From Mycobacterium conspicuum (lineage in GTDB: Bacteria; Actinomycetota; Actinomycetes; Mycobacteriales; Mycobacteriaceae): a stretch of 64,000 nt of DNA. The translations under genes and the position numbers were made by a program. Position 1 is the stretch's first letter. Each line of letters begins with the position of its first letter. The notes beneath the pieces were generated by a model, which ran no database searches, was not told the origin of the DNA, and saw only the letters and a list, made by a program, of their open reading frames with translations. Shown here one piece after another: positions 16,630 to 26,342 of the stretch. The stretch is from positions 3,534,001 through 3,598,000 of the forward strand of contig NZ_AP022613.1 in NCBI RefSeq assembly GCF_010730195.1, read 5' to 3'.

Positions 16630-17619
16630 TTAGGCCGACTCAGCACGGACCCCCCGCAGCAAATCGCACGCGCCGACGAAGCGGGCCCACTCAGCCTCGG
16701 TCGGACGCGCCGCACAGTTGGCGAGGGCGTCATCGCTCACCACCAGACCGGGCCGGATTGGCGCGAGCATCTCGGCCAGTTTGCGGATTTGCCCGCTCGG
16801 ACTATCCGCGAAGCTCTGAAACACCCTGTCGCGGACCCGCTGCCGAGCACTGTCGATACCGGCGGCCAAGTCCAATTCGGGAAGCCGCAGGGCGCCCTTG
16901 CATCGGCTGGCCTGTTCCTCGAAGCGATCTTCCCAGCACTCCGCCTGCCAACCACGCCACAAGCGCGGAAGCGCCTCGAAAATGCCCATGGTATCGGCGG
17001 TTTGCCACGCTCCCAATGTCTTTCGTGGCACGTCGATATGGACGCCGCCTTCGGGGATCATCCCGAGCGTCAGGCGTCGCACCCCGCGGCCAGGCAGTTT
17101 GTCCAGCAATGTGGGCCCATGCCACGCCTTGCTGAGGTGCCACCATAACGGCCACATGCGGAGTTGTCCCGTGTCGTCGACAACAGAAACAAGATGGCAC
17201 AACGTGTTTCGGTCGCGGGCGAGCCGAAGGGTTGGCTGCTGGTCCCAAGTGTCGGGCGGCAACTCCGCTCCCACGTATCCCGCCAGCTCGACAGTTCCGT
17301 CGTATGCCCAACCGACCGCATAGCCCGGCCAGACCGCGGCGAGCACACGCATCAGGGCCCGACGTTCGGCCATGACAACCATGAGCGTGTCACCAAAGAA
17401 CAACAGACGCCTACGATCGAGATCCACCAACGCGCCGCCGTCAGCCCATGCCGGGTCGACCCACTCATTCTTCGGACACGGCCGCAGCGTCTGCACATAC
17501 CGCAGCGCCAAGCCTGGACCGCCGATCAGCGCATCGAGTATGCGGCCGCCGGCCCAGTGCGCGTAATAGAGCTGCCAATCCTGATTCTCCACAACGACGA
17601 AGTTCGCCCGGTTGCCCAT
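16630..17619 (-). CDS. Hypothetical protein, 329 aa
   Basis: Family not recognised. It opens at ATG 17619 with MGNRANFVVVENQDWQLYYA, has a Trp-rich body (for example MWPLWWHLSKAWHGP), and ends in a charged helical region containing RFVGACDLLRGVR. There is no signal peptide or obvious membrane segment. It is monocistronic, between a vapBC pair and a phd-vapC pair. Length, codon use and base composition look like a genuine gene. The 188 bp upstream to the next gene show nothing I can identify. Confidence 0.75.
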   Translation of the reverse strand: MGNRANFVVVENQDWQLYYAHWAGGRILDALIGGPGLALRYVQTLRPCPKNEWVDPAWADGGALVDLDRRRLLFFGDTLMVVMAERRALMRVLAAVWPGYAVGWAYDGTVELAGYVGAELPPDTWDQQPTLRLARDRNTLCHLVSVVDDTGQLRMWPLWWHLSKAWHGPTLLDKLPGRGVRRLTLGMIPEGGVHIDVPRKTLGAWQTADTMGIFEALPRLWRGWQAECWEDRFEEQASRCKGALRLPELDLAAGIDSARQRVRDRVFQSFADSPSGQIRKLAEMLAPIRPGLVVSDDALANCAARPTEAEWARFVGACDLLRGVRAESA

Positions 17620-17807
17620 GCCGCCCCGATTTCCCTTGACGCGAGCTCCGATGTCGCGTCGGCTGAGCCGAGTCTGCCCCGGGGGTCCGACACTGTGTAG
17701 TCACCCAGGCGCGAGTGTGGGGAAGATCTGATCACCGGGGCCGTCGCAATTGCCACTGACGCCGTTGAGGCTCAACACAAGTCGCAGCGCACCTTATGCT
17801 GCTGGCC

Positions 17808-18239
17808 TCACGAAATGTCGTGATCGGGGTGAGGGACGGTTCGTAGGTCCAGGCGTGGGATCGCGGCAAAGTCCGACGGATTGCAACTGTAGAGCGGCAG
17901 GCCGTAGGCGATCGCGCTGGCGGCGATCAGTGCATCGTAAGCGCGGGCCGCTGGCTTTCGGCCGGACGCACGCAACGACGCGGCAACTGACCCAAAAGCG
18001 CGCGCAGACTCGGCGTTAAACGCCAGTACATCGAAGTCCGACTCCGCCTGCTGCAAATGCGCCTGGCGTGCCGTCCGCTCGTCGTCGGAACGGGCGACGT
18101 GTGGCCCCACCGACAACTCCGCCAATGTGATAGCGCTGATCACGACCTCGTCCGGCAGATCTGCGGGGTCTCCGATGCGCCCGAGCAGGATCACGGTTGA
18201 TGTGTCGAGCATCCCCCTCGACACCGCGTCTGCGGTCAC
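17808..18239 (-). CDS. vapC: VapC PIN-domain ribonuclease toxin
   Basis: A 143-aa PIN toxin: MLDTSTVILLGRI near the start, the Glu in ISAITLAELSVGPHVAR, then RAYDALIAASAIAYGLPLYS and NPSDFAAI, so all conserved acidic positions are present. GTG 18239 overlaps the antitoxin stop by 4 bp. It should be neutralised by the upstream Phd-type antitoxin. Confidence 0.9.
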   Translation of the reverse strand: MTADAVSRGMLDTSTVILLGRIGDPADLPDEVVISAITLAELSVGPHVARSDDERTARQAHLQQAESDFDVLAFNAESARAFGSVAASLRASGRKPAARAYDALIAASAIAYGLPLYSCNPSDFAAIPRLDLRTVPHPDHDIS

Positions 18240-18472
18240 AGCGTCGGATCGATCACGGTGTCGATGTCGCGTCGCAGCACATCGGGATCGACGCGAGGCA
18301 GCCCTTTTCTGCGCTCAATGAGTTCGACCGCACTGGCGCTGCGACGCGGCAGGGGGCGCAACTCGGCGATCGCGCGCCCGTCTCGCGTGACGATCACACG
18401 TTCGCCCCGCTCCACCCGGTCCAGCACTTCTCCACCTTTATTGCGGAGGTCGCGCACAGTTACTGATTCCAC
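18236..18472 (-). CDS. Phd-family antitoxin
   Basis: A 78-aa antitoxin. ESVTVRDLRNKGGEVLDRVE followed by VIVTRDGRAIAELRPL is a textbook Phd N-terminus, and the C-terminal half (KGLPRVDPDVLRRDID) is the toxin-binding tail. It is the first gene of a coupled pair with the PIN toxin. Confidence 0.88.
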   Translation of the reverse strand: MESVTVRDLRNKGGEVLDRVERGERVIVTRDGRAIAELRPLPRRSASAVELIERRKGLPRVDPDVLRRDIDTVIDPTL

Positions 18473-18525
18473 GTCAGCAGTGTATCACCGGTGAGACATA
18501 CGTGCGGTGTGGTGTGTCTCTTGCA

Positions 18526-18549
18526 TTTCGTAACGTTGTTTCGTAACGT
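18526..18549. promoter_or_regulatory. Direct repeat upstream of the crotonase gene
   Basis: TTTCGTAACGT occurs at 18526-18536 and again at 18539-18549, 33-56 bp before the crotonase ATG. Each copy contains CGTAACG with partial dyad symmetry. The downstream TetR-family gene is a plausible ligand-responsive repressor for it. Confidence 0.45.
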
Positions 18550-18581
18550 CGATACAAATCACCAAGGGCAAAGGAGCACTC

Positions 18582-19280
18582 ATGAGCGGACCGGTCACCT
18601 ACCGTCGCGACGAATCCATCGCGACCATCACCATGGACGACGGCAAGGTCAACGCGCTGGGGCCGACCATGCTGCAAGCCCTCAACGACGCGCTCGACAA
18701 CGCCGACCGCGACGACGTCGGCGCGGTGGTCATCGCCGGCAACCACCGCGTGTTCAGCGGCGGGTTCGACCTGAAGGTCTTTCAAGCCGGCGAAGCGCAG
18801 CCGGCGATCGACATGCTCCGGGGCGGATTCGAGTTGTCCTACCGGCTGCTGTCCTACCCCAAGCCGGTCGTCATGGCGTGCACCGGCCCGGCCATCGCGA
18901 TGGGATCGTTCCTGTTGTGCAGCGGCGATCACCGAATCGCCGCGCCGGGATACAACATTCAGGCCAACGAGGTGGCCATCGGCATGGTCGTGCCGCATGC
19001 GGCCTCGGCAATCCTGAAGCTGCGTCTCACGCGGTCGGCCTATCAGCAAGCGGTCGGGCTGTCCAAGGTGTTCTTCGGCGAGACCGCCCTGGCCGCCGGA
19101 TTCATCGACGAGATCGACCTGCCGGAGCGGGTACTCGCTCGGGCGCAGGAGGCTGCCCTCGAATTCACCAAGCTCGACCAGCGGGCCCACGCCGCCACCA
19201 AACTGCGCGCCCGCGCCGACACGCTCAAGGAGCTGCGCGCCGGAATCGACGGCGTGCCACGCGAAATCGGCGCGCAGTAG
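18582..19280 (+). CDS. Enoyl-CoA hydratase/isomerase (crotonase) family protein
   Basis: A 232-aa crotonase-fold enzyme acting on acyl-CoA. The oxyanion-hole segment VFSGGFDLKVF near residue 60 and the second one TGPAIAMGSFLLCSGDHR near residue 105 are present, followed by NEVAIGM. The Glu pair used by classical hydratases is not clearly present (MGSFLLCSGD replaces GGGxELA-type residues), so it may be an isomerase, hydrolase or other crotonase activity. AAAGGAG precedes the ATG. It forms a unit with the TetR gene five bases downstream. Confidence 0.88.
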   Translation: MSGPVTYRRDESIATITMDDGKVNALGPTMLQALNDALDNADRDDVGAVVIAGNHRVFSGGFDLKVFQAGEAQPAIDMLRGGFELSYRLLSYPKPVVMACTGPAIAMGSFLLCSGDHRIAAPGYNIQANEVAIGMVVPHAASAILKLRLTRSAYQQAVGLSKVFFGETALAAGFIDEIDLPERVLARAQEAALEFTKLDQRAHAATKLRARADTLKELRAGIDGVPREIGAQ

Positions 19281-19285
19281 ACCGG

Positions 19286-19876
19286 ATGCCCCGACCCAAA
19301 CAGCGCACCCCCGAGCTTCGCGACCAAGTGCTCAAGGTCGCGATGTCGACCTTGAACGAGGACGGCCTGTCCGGGTTCACCACCCGGCGGGTGGCCGAGC
19401 TGGCCGGCACCTCGGTGCCCGCGGTCTACGAGTTGTTCGGCGACAAGTCCGGATTGGTGCGCGCGGTGTTCTTCGAGGGATTCCGGATGCTTGCCCGCCA
19501 GCTGCTCGCCGTGCCCGAGACCGACGACGCGGTCGGCGACGTGCAACGGCTCATTCCGGTGTTCCGCCGGTTCTGCCTGGAGTACCCGGCACTGGCGCGG
19601 GTGATGTTCTCGCGGCCCTTCCAGGATTTCGACCCCGGCCCCGAGGAACTGGCGGCATCGCCGTCGCTGCGTGAGATCTTCGTCGGCAGAATCAAGCGGT
19701 GCACCGATGCCGGACAGCTCACCGGCGACCCGGTCGATATCGCGCACGTATTGCTCGCTCTGGCACAGGGTTTGGCGGTCCAGGAAGGCGGCCGCTGGCT
19801 GGGCAAGTCGAAGGCGTCGGTGAATCGGCGCTGGGACGTCGGGGTGAGTGGGATCCTGCGGGGCTTTGCGGGTTGA
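19286..19876 (+). CDS. TetR-family transcriptional regulator
   Basis: A 196-aa regulator. The N-terminal helix-turn-helix reads ALSTL-like helix 1, then GLSGFTTRRVAELAGTSVPAVYELFGDKSGLVRAVF, which fits the TetR consensus; the C-terminal 130 residues form a ligand-binding helical domain. ATG 19286 begins five bases after the crotonase stop, so the two are an operon and the regulator probably controls it through the TTTCGTAACGT repeats. Confidence 0.9.
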   Translation: MPRPKQRTPELRDQVLKVAMSTLNEDGLSGFTTRRVAELAGTSVPAVYELFGDKSGLVRAVFFEGFRMLARQLLAVPETDDAVGDVQRLIPVFRRFCLEYPALARVMFSRPFQDFDPGPEELAASPSLREIFVGRIKRCTDAGQLTGDPVDIAHVLLALAQGLAVQEGGRWLGKSKASVNRRWDVGVSGILRGFAG

Positions 19877-19885
19877 GGCCGGCGC

Positions 19886-20668
19886 CTACATCTGCTGGGC
19901 CGGCTGCAGCACGCTGAACACTGCGCCCTGCGGGTCGGTCAAGACGGCCGAGCGCCCCACCGACGGTATGTCGAACGGCTCGACCATGACCTGCCCGCCG
20001 CCCTCGGCCGCCTTGGCCGCGGCGGCGTCGGCATCGTCGACGGCGAAGTAGACGTGCCAATGGTTGGGCACACCTGGCATCGGCGGTTCGGTGCAACCGC
20101 CGACATCGTTTTCACCGACCTTGAGCAGCGTGTACTTCTGACCCGGTGCCATCTCCACCACGGAGTGTGCCAGGCCCACCACGTCCTGGTAGAAGGCGAG
20201 CGCGAATTCCGGGTTTTCCGTGATCAATTCGTGCCAGATCGGCGCGCCCGGGTCGCCGACCAGCGTGGCGCCGATGCGGCGATTGGCCTGCCACAGCCCC
20301 ACCGCCGGGCCGGTCGGGTCGGCGACGATGGCCATCCGGCCGGCTTCGCCGATGTCGACGGGCGCCATTAGCACCTGCCCGCCCGCGGGTTCTACCTTGT
20401 AGACCGCCGCATCAACGTCGTCCACCGCGATGTAGGTGTTCCACATCGGTGGCCTGCCCTCGGGCGCACCCGGCGGCATCGGCGTGATCGCCGCCACCTT
20501 TTCGCCCTTCACGGTGGCCATGGAGTAGACGCCGCCTTGAGGCATCGGGCTGTCATCGAAGCTCCAGCCCAATAGCGATGCGTAGAACTGCTTAGCCGCG
20601 GACTGAGCGGTGGTTTGCAGGCCGACCCAGTTCGGTGTGCCCTGCGCGTATTGGCTTAACTTAGGCAT
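19886..20668 (-). CDS. Two-domain VOC (glyoxalase/bleomycin resistance-like) protein, Rv0577-like
   Basis: A 260-aa protein with two tandem VOC domains (about residues 10-125 and 140-258). The start [20 protein letters not shown] and the segment [19 protein letters not shown] closely resemble M. tuberculosis Rv0577 (CFP30B/TB27.3), a protein secreted or surface-associated in that species and implicated in methylglyoxal or lipid-ligand biology. No signal peptide is visible. It converges on the tetR gene. Confidence 0.9.
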   Translation of the reverse strand: MPKLSQYAQGTPNWVGLQTTAQSAAKQFYASLLGWSFDDSPMPQGGVYSMATVKGEKVAAITPMPPGAPEGRPPMWNTYIAVDDVDAAVYKVEPAGGQVLMAPVDIGEAGRMAIVADPTGPAVGLWQANRRIGATLVGDPGAPIWHELITENPEFALAFYQDVVGLAHSVVEMAPGQKYTLLKVGENDVGGCTEPPMPGVPNHWHVYFAVDDADAAAAKAAEGGGQVMVEPFDIPSVGRSAVLTDPQGAVFSVLQPAQQM

Positions 20669-20902
20669 GATCCACCTTTCATCTGGCGAAGGAAGGCACC
20701 GTCGGTGTAGCGGACGGATCGATCGAGGATTCCGGCGGGCCCGGTGGCGACGGTTCGGCGTAGGTCAAATCGCCGCACCTTGCGGGCGCGACGAGCTTGA
20801 TGCGATTCCCCCAAACGCAACCAGACACCGGTTTTCAACCTACCACCTGTCGATCGAAAGCCTAAGTGCGGAATTGACATTCGAGGAAGGATGGCTACGA
20901 GC

Positions 20903-21988
20903 ATGAGGGTGGTCGGGTTGATGTCGGGGACGTCGATGGACGGCCTTGACGCGGCGGTGGCGGCGGTCGAATGGGACGGCGACAACGTGGCGATGGCGCC
21001 GCTGCGTCACATCGAGCGGCCGTGGCCGGACGAGGTGCGCGCGCGCCTGCACGCCTCGCTGGGCCCGACGACGGCGGGCGAGCTGTGCGAGCTCGACCAG
21101 CTGATCGGGCAGACGTCGGCGGCGCTCGCCGCTGAGCTGCTGCCCGCCGACCTCGTCGTCAGCCACGGGCAGACCATCTACCACTGGGTACAGGGCGGCG
21201 AGGCGAAGGGAACGCTGCAGCTCGGGCAGCCCGCGTGGATCGTCGAGGCGACCGGGCTACCGGTCATCTCCGATGTCCGCGCACGCGACATCGCCGCCGG
21301 CGGCCACGGCGCCCCGCTCGCCGGCGTTCTCGACGGCCTGTGGCTGCAGGGCGAGCACACGCGCGCGGCGCTCAACCTTGGCGGGATCGCGAACGTGACC
21401 CTCGTCCGCCGCGGGTGTCCCCCGCTCGCGTTCGACACCGGGCCCGCCAACTGCCTGCTCGACGAGGCGGCGCGCCGCACCACGGGCCAGCCGTGCGACG
21501 AAAACGGTCGGCTCGCCGCCCGCGGCACGCCAGACGCGGCGCTCCTGCAACGGCTGCTCGACGACCCCTACTACGCGCTCGCGCCGCCGAAGTCGACCGG
21601 CCGCGAGCACTTCCGCCTCGGGGTCCTGCCGGATCTCGCGCCCGAGGACCTGTTGGCGACGCTGACGGAGCTGACCGCGATCACCGTCGCCGATGCGCTC
21701 GCGCCCTACGCGCCCGACGAGGTCGTCGCGTCCGGAGGCGGTGTCCGCAACCCGGTGCTACTCGCCGCGCTCGAGCGCCGCCTCCCGCTCACCGTCAGCG
21801 ACGACCACGGCCTGCCGGCGCAGGCCAAGGAGGCCTACCTGATGGCGCTGCTCGGCTTCCTCGCCTGGCACCAGGTGCCGCTGCTCACCGGACCGCACGT
21901 GCTCGGACGTATCTCTCCCGGCGACGCGCCGCTGACGCTCCCGCCGCCGGCCGCCCCACCCACCGGGCTGCGTATCCGAACGGCGTGA
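20903..21988 (+). CDS. anmK: Anhydro-N-acetylmuramic acid kinase
   Basis: A 361-aa ASKHA-fold sugar kinase that converts 1,6-anhydro-MurNAc plus ATP to MurNAc-6-phosphate in peptidoglycan recycling. It has the phosphate-binding start VGLMSGTSMDGLDAAV, LVVSHGQTIYH, NLGGIANVT, FDTGPANCLLD and GRF-like LASGGGVRNP, all diagnostic of AnmK. ATG 20891 is an alternative start directly abutting GAGGAAGG; 20903 gives better spacing and the family-typical N-terminus. The gene looks strongly GC-rich with C/G-ending codons. Confidence 0.92.
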   Translation: MRVVGLMSGTSMDGLDAAVAAVEWDGDNVAMAPLRHIERPWPDEVRARLHASLGPTTAGELCELDQLIGQTSAALAAELLPADLVVSHGQTIYHWVQGGEAKGTLQLGQPAWIVEATGLPVISDVRARDIAAGGHGAPLAGVLDGLWLQGEHTRAALNLGGIANVTLVRRGCPPLAFDTGPANCLLDEAARRTTGQPCDENGRLAARGTPDAALLQRLLDDPYYALAPPKSTGREHFRLGVLPDLAPEDLLATLTELTAITVADALAPYAPDEVVASGGGVRNPVLLAALERRLPLTVSDDHGLPAQAKEAYLMALLGFLAWHQVPLLTGPHVLGRISPGDAPLTLPPPAAPPTGLRIRTA

Positions 21989-22077
21989 GGCCTATCGCCT
22001 GGCCGTCATTGACAGCCTTCGAGGGGGTCTCGATACTCCACCAGTACGGCACTGGTTGGGGCGCAAGGAGGTTGGTG

Positions 22078-22926
22078 GTGATCGATCTTGGACTGTCCGG
22101 TAAGCGTGCGGTGGTGTCGGGCGCGGGCTACATCCCGCAGCGCGCGGGCCACGGCCGGTTCACGTCGCTGGCCCTCGCCGAGGCGGGCGCCTCGGTGGCC
22201 TGCATCGACATCGACGAGGAGCGCGCCGAACGCATCGTCGCCGAGATTGCCGGCAGGGGCGGCACTGCCGTGCCGATCGTCGCCGACATGACCGACCCCG
22301 TCCAGGTCGGTCGCGCGATCGACGACGCCGTCGCGGCGCTGGGCGGTGTCGACGTGTGCGTGGACATCATCGGCGGCGCGACCTGGGGCAAGGTCGAGGA
22401 CTTCACGCCCGAGGTGTGGGACGCGACGATCCACTACAACCTCAACCAGGTGTTCTACCTTTTCCAGGCGGCGGCGCGGTACATGATCGCCCAGCGCACC
22501 GGCGGATCGTTGGTCGCGCTCACCTCGGTCGACGGCATCGCGGCGGCCCGACACCATGCCGCCTACGGCGCGGCCAAGGCCGGCGTCATCTCGCTGGTCA
22601 AGTCCTTCGCCGACGAACTGGGGCGCTACGGCATTCGCGCCAACGCGGTCGCGCCGGGCAATGTGGGTTCGGGCAACGAGGATCAGCCGCCAAACGAGTA
22701 CGCCGTCAACGGAATTAACCCGCTGGCGGCGCCGCGCGCGCATGACATCGCCAACGCCGCGTTGTTCCTGTCCTCGGAGCTGGCCGCCCGCATCACCGGT
22801 CAGACCCTCGTGGTCGACGGCGGTGCCACCATTCGCCAGCTCTGGGACCTGCCCGAGTCGATGATCCCGGCCGACCAGGACGAGGCGCTGCGCAACCTCA
22901 TGAGACCCGGGCCGTCAAACGGCTAG
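22078..22926 (+). CDS. Short-chain dehydrogenase/reductase
   Basis: A 282-aa SDR oxidoreductase. I chose GTG 22078, six bases after AAGGAGG (22065-22071). The cofactor motif is unusual, VSGAGYIPQRAGHG instead of a compact TGxxxGxG. CIDIDEERA suggests NAD(H) preference. Active-site SVDG and the YGAAKAG (Tyr-x3-Lys) motif are present, as is the C-terminal GQTLVVDGG. Its end overlaps the convergent SMP-30 gene by 4 bp. Substrate unknown. Confidence 0.88.
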   Translation: MIDLGLSGKRAVVSGAGYIPQRAGHGRFTSLALAEAGASVACIDIDEERAERIVAEIAGRGGTAVPIVADMTDPVQVGRAIDDAVAALGGVDVCVDIIGGATWGKVEDFTPEVWDATIHYNLNQVFYLFQAAARYMIAQRTGGSLVALTSVDGIAAARHHAAYGAAKAGVISLVKSFADELGRYGIRANAVAPGNVGSGNEDQPPNEYAVNGINPLAAPRAHDIANAALFLSSELAARITGQTLVVDGGATIRQLWDLPESMIPADQDEALRNLMRPGPSNG

Positions 22927-23855
22927 CGCTGGTGCACCATCGGCAGGCCGGGCATCGAGCTTCTGCCCTTGAGCACATGCGGGGCCTGGATCGAGCCGAT
23001 GTAGATGTCGCGCATGTCTTCGCCTCCCCAGGCGATGCTGGTCGGGGCATTTAATACCGCGCCGTCGGGGTCGTCGAGTATTGGCATCGCCTCGCCGTGC
23101 GGGCTGATCGCCACGATCTTGTTGGCTAAAACGAGTGTGACCCAAAGGTTTCCGTCGGCGTCGAACGCGCATCCGTCGGCCATCCCCCACCGGCGACCCG
23201 TCTGCGGGTCGGCCAGAAATCGGCCGTGGTCTGGGCCGAACTCGTCAGGGCGACGGCCGCCCAGCGGCGGGCCGAATCGCTCTGGCGGCCCGAGTGTTTC
23301 GCCTTCGATCGGAAACCGGACGACGTCGGCGGCGAGCGTGCGGACCACGTACAGGTAGTCCTCGTCGCGGTCCAGCGCCATGCAATTCGGGAAGCTGACC
23401 GCCTCGGCGACCACGTGCGCCGATCGGCGGTCCGGTGTAACCCGGAAGAGGAACCCGTCGGCGGTGCCGCGCGCGATGGTATCAAGCAGGTCATCGGCCG
23501 TTGTGCTCACCGAACACCAGAGCGCCCCAACGGAATCCACCAGGACGAAGTTCAGCCACCGCAGCGGGCGTCCGTCGAGTTGTCCTTCTAGCACTGTTGT
23601 GATTGTGCCGGTCGCCGGGTCGAGGTCCTGGAGCTTCCCTAAGCCCCAGTTGGCGATCAGGAAGTGGCCGTCCCGGTCGCACGCGATCCCGTTCGGCTCA
23701 CCGCCGGCCTGCCCCATGCGCCGAACGGTGTTCGCGTCAACGAGTTCGGCGACGGCCGAGGCCTTGTCGGAGGCGAACACCCGGCCATCGCCGGCCACCA
23801 CCACGTGTTCCGGGCGATCCACGCCGCGGCCGAAGGCGTGCAAGCCGGAAATCAT
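22923..23855 (-). CDS. SMP-30/gluconolactonase-like beta-propeller protein
   Basis: A 310-aa six-bladed propeller of the SMP-30/LRE family, which bind a divalent metal and hydrolyse lactones. Blade signatures include EPNGIACDRDGHFLIAN, VSFPNCMALDRDEDYLYV and ADGCAFDADGNLWVT; the metal-binding Glu/Asn/Asp set is probably EHVV, PN and MADG/DADG. ATG 23855 overlaps the stop of the vapC remnant, so its translation may be coupled to the antitoxin transcript. Confidence 0.88.
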   Translation of the reverse strand: MISGLHAFGRGVDRPEHVVVAGDGRVFASDKASAVAELVDANTVRRMGQAGGEPNGIACDRDGHFLIANWGLGKLQDLDPATGTITTVLEGQLDGRPLRWLNFVLVDSVGALWCSVSTTADDLLDTIARGTADGFLFRVTPDRRSAHVVAEAVSFPNCMALDRDEDYLYVVRTLAADVVRFPIEGETLGPPERFGPPLGGRRPDEFGPDHGRFLADPQTGRRWGMADGCAFDADGNLWVTLVLANKIVAISPHGEAMPILDDPDGAVLNAPTSIAWGGEDMRDIYIGSIQAPHVLKGRSSMPGLPMVHQR

Positions 23856-23953
23856 CGGTCCTCCGCGATGCCGAGGCCGTCGATGCGCCGGAAGCCTGCC
23901 GGGTTCGCGGTGACGATAGGGCGCTCGGCGTCGACACTCAGCCGGAGTGCCAT
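23852..23953 (-). pseudogene. vapC C-terminal stub
   Basis: From ATG 23953, overlapping the antitoxin end, a 33-residue frame reads MALRLSVDAERPIVTANPAG and then FRRIDGLGIAEDR. IVTANPAGFRRIDGL is the characteristic last strand and helix of a PIN-domain VapC. The first roughly 100 residues with the catalytic acids are deleted, so no toxin can be made. Confidence 0.72.
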
Positions 23954-24183
23954 GAGTCCTCGGGCGGTGCGTCCGGGTGCTGCGCCTTATCGAGGCGCTC
24001 GAAAACGTCGTCGCTCACGGTCGGCAATTCGGCAAGCGCATCCAGAAGCGTTGCCGTCGTGGCAAATTCGTTGCGCCAATACGCCCGCTTGATGACGCGA
24101 GAGAACGATTCGCCGGGCGAACGCCGAGCGGCCCGTAGGCGCTCGTATGCCTCGGAGTCGATGGATATCGTCTTCCTCGCCAT
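23938..24183 (-). CDS. VapB-type antitoxin (toxin deleted)
   Basis: An 81-aa antitoxin: MARKTISIDSEAYERLRAAR with SPGESFSRVIKRAYW is a VapB-like DNA-binding N-terminus, and the tail ends PPEDSWHSG. Its partner toxin survives only as a C-terminal stub, which makes this an orphan antitoxin. Confidence 0.82.
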   Translation of the reverse strand: MARKTISIDSEAYERLRAARRSPGESFSRVIKRAYWRNEFATTATLLDALAELPTVSDDVFERLDKAQHPDAPPEDSWHSG

Positions 24184-24486
24184 GATGCATGTACGTTACC
24201 GCAGCTCGCGGCCGAATTTCTTGGTCAAATGCTTGATATGAAGGAGCGGTTGGGTGTGCGGTGAAGACTCGTGATGTGCAGATCACTGGCATAGCCGCGA
24301 CCCGGCACGCAACTGTGGCTACCCGCCTTATTCGCCACTTCGAAGGAACGGGCGTCGACTAGGTCAACTCCTGGGACTGACATCGCGGCCCCATGTGCGG
24401 TAGCACCGAGTACAACTAGCCTTGAACGGGTCTCCCGCCGGCCCGAGATATTTCGTCAAACCCCCAGGGCGGCGCACCATGGAAGG
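24184..24486. other. Intergenic region, nothing identified
   Basis: About 300 bp between the divergent antitoxin and FIST genes. I see no convincing gene, RNA or long inverted repeat. It must contain the promoters for both flanking transcripts. Confidence 0.4.
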
Positions 24487-25647
24487 ATGCGCATTGCAGT
24501 CGGGGTGTCCACCGCGCCCGACGCGCGGGAAGCCGCGTTGGGGGCCGCAGCGCAGGCGCGCCACCAGCTGGCGGGTGAGGCGCCGTCGCTGGCCGTACTG
24601 TTCGTTTCGCGATCCCACACCGATCGGGCCGCGGACATCCTCGACGCGGTGCAGCAGATGGTCGAGGCGCCTGCGCTGATCGGCTGCGTCGCCCAGGCGA
24701 TCATCGCCGGGAACCGCGAGATCGAGGACGGGCCCGCGGTGGCGGTGTGGCTGGCGTCCGGGCTGGCCGCCGAGACGTTCGCGATGGACTTCGTGCGCAC
24801 CGGTTCGGGCGGGCTGATCACCGGTTACCGGTTCGACCGGACCACACACGACCTGCACCTGCTGCTACCCGACCCGTACACCTTCCCGTCGAGCCTGCTC
24901 ATCGAGCACCTCAACACCGACCTGCCGGGCACCACCATGGTGGGCGGCATGGTCAGCGGCGCGCGTGGACCGGGCGCCACGCGGCTGTTCCGCGACCACA
25001 GCGTGCTCACCTCCGGCCTCGTCGGGGTGCGCCTACCCGGCGTGCATGCTGTGCCGATCGTGTCGCACGGCTGCCGGCCGATCGGCGACCCGTACATCGT
25101 CACCGGCGCCGACGGCGCACGGATCACCGAGCTGGGCGGGCGACCGCCGCTGCAGCGGCTGCGCGAGATCGTCGTGGGGCTGCCGCCCGACGAGCAGGAA
25201 CTGGTCAGCACCGGCCTGCAGGTCGGGATCGTCGTCGACGAGCATTTGGCCGCGCCGGGTCAGGGCGACTTTTTGATCCGCGGGTTGCTCGGCGCCGACG
25301 CCGCGAGCGGGGCGATCGAGATCGGCGAGGTTGTCGAGGTCGGTGCGACCGTGCAGTTCCAGGTCCGCGACGCGGCGGGGGCCGACAAGGACCTGCGCCT
25401 GACCGTGGAACGGGCGGCAGCCGAGCTGCCCGGGCGTCCGGTGGGCGCGCTGTTGTTCACCTGCAACGGGCGCGGGCGACGGATGTTCGGGGTCGCCGAC
25501 CACGACGCGTCGACCATCGAGGAGCTGCTGGGCGGGCTTCCTCTGGCCGGTTTCTTCGCCGCCGGGGAGATCGGCCCGATCGCCGGACGCAATGCGTTGC
25601 ACGCGTTCACCGCGTCGATGGCGGTGTTCGTCGACGAGACGAGATGA
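24487..25647 (+). CDS. FIST-domain sensory protein (Rv0874c-like)
   Basis: A 386-aa protein with FIST N domain (about 1-210) and FIST C domain (about 215-370). Signatures are the N-terminal [31 protein letters not shown], and the C-terminal [14 protein letters not shown] followed by [19 protein letters not shown] domains sense small ligands in signal transduction; here no output domain is fused. Size and ends resemble M. tuberculosis Rv0874c. It is monocistronic. Confidence 0.88.
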   Translation: MRIAVGVSTAPDAREAALGAAAQARHQLAGEAPSLAVLFVSRSHTDRAADILDAVQQMVEAPALIGCVAQAIIAGNREIEDGPAVAVWLASGLAAETFAMDFVRTGSGGLITGYRFDRTTHDLHLLLPDPYTFPSSLLIEHLNTDLPGTTMVGGMVSGARGPGATRLFRDHSVLTSGLVGVRLPGVHAVPIVSHGCRPIGDPYIVTGADGARITELGGRPPLQRLREIVVGLPPDEQELVSTGLQVGIVVDEHLAAPGQGDFLIRGLLGADAASGAIEIGEVVEVGATVQFQVRDAAGADKDLRLTVERAAAELPGRPVGALLFTCNGRGRRMFGVADHDASTIEELLGGLPLAGFFAAGEIGPIAGRNALHAFTASMAVFVDETR

Positions 25648-25850
25648 GCGACTGCTCGACGCGGAGCCGCTGGTGGGCGCGCCATGCCGGCCACACCGGT
25701 CAGCGCTAACCGGCGAGAACGGCTCCTGGCCTGAAGAAGCAGGTCGGCAGAGACAGCGGCTACAGCACTGGTGACATAGCCCCAGCGAGGAAATGCGCAC
25801 GCCGGCGGGGAAACGCCGAGATCCGATTGTCATCGAGTCAAGCACTTCGC

Positions 25851-26342
25851 TCAAAGTGGATTTCCATATCGGCGTGGCTCGATGATTACAGGCCGATTTT
25901 GATCTCCGCCGTCCTCGATTGAGGCCGGTGCAGATGGTGCAAACCGATACGCCTCAGGGATATCTGACGGGCGCTCCGGGAGACCTTCACGCGGGAATCC
26001 GTGCCACAGGATGGTCTCTGGATCCCCTGGATGGCGGAAAGACGCCGACACCCTGCCCTCCTCAAGATCGCAGAGGTAGTAATACAACGCCGGATCATCC
26101 TGGGACAGCCATGGACCGGGGTTGATGATCGACTCTCTGGTGTCGCGGGCGAGTCCCCAAGTGATGTCGGACGGCGGAGCCGTGTACACCAGGTACATCA
26201 TCGGTCCTTCGGTCCACGCATGCGAGACCAGAAAGGGATCGCATCCTTTCCTGTTCTGAACGTCGATGCGCCGCAACAGGTTTCGCAGCACCTCTGTTGC
26301 GAACTCGCGTTGCGCGTCAGCGGGATCAGTTGATGGGTACAT
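25851..26342 (-). CDS. Hypothetical protein, 163 aa
   Basis: Family not recognised. It is acidic and Trp/Tyr/Pro-rich (SQDDPALYYYLCDLEEG), soluble, with no signal peptide. It overlaps the end of the upstream gene by 17 bp, so the two form a coupled pair. The size and small-acidic character resemble immunity-type proteins, but that is only a guess. Confidence 0.65.
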   Translation of the reverse strand: MYPSTDPADAQREFATEVLRNLLRRIDVQNRKGCDPFLVSHAWTEGPMMYLVYTAPPSDITWGLARDTRESIINPGPWLSQDDPALYYYLCDLEEGRVSASFRHPGDPETILWHGFPREGLPERPSDIPEAYRFAPSAPASIEDGGDQNRPVIIEPRRYGNPL

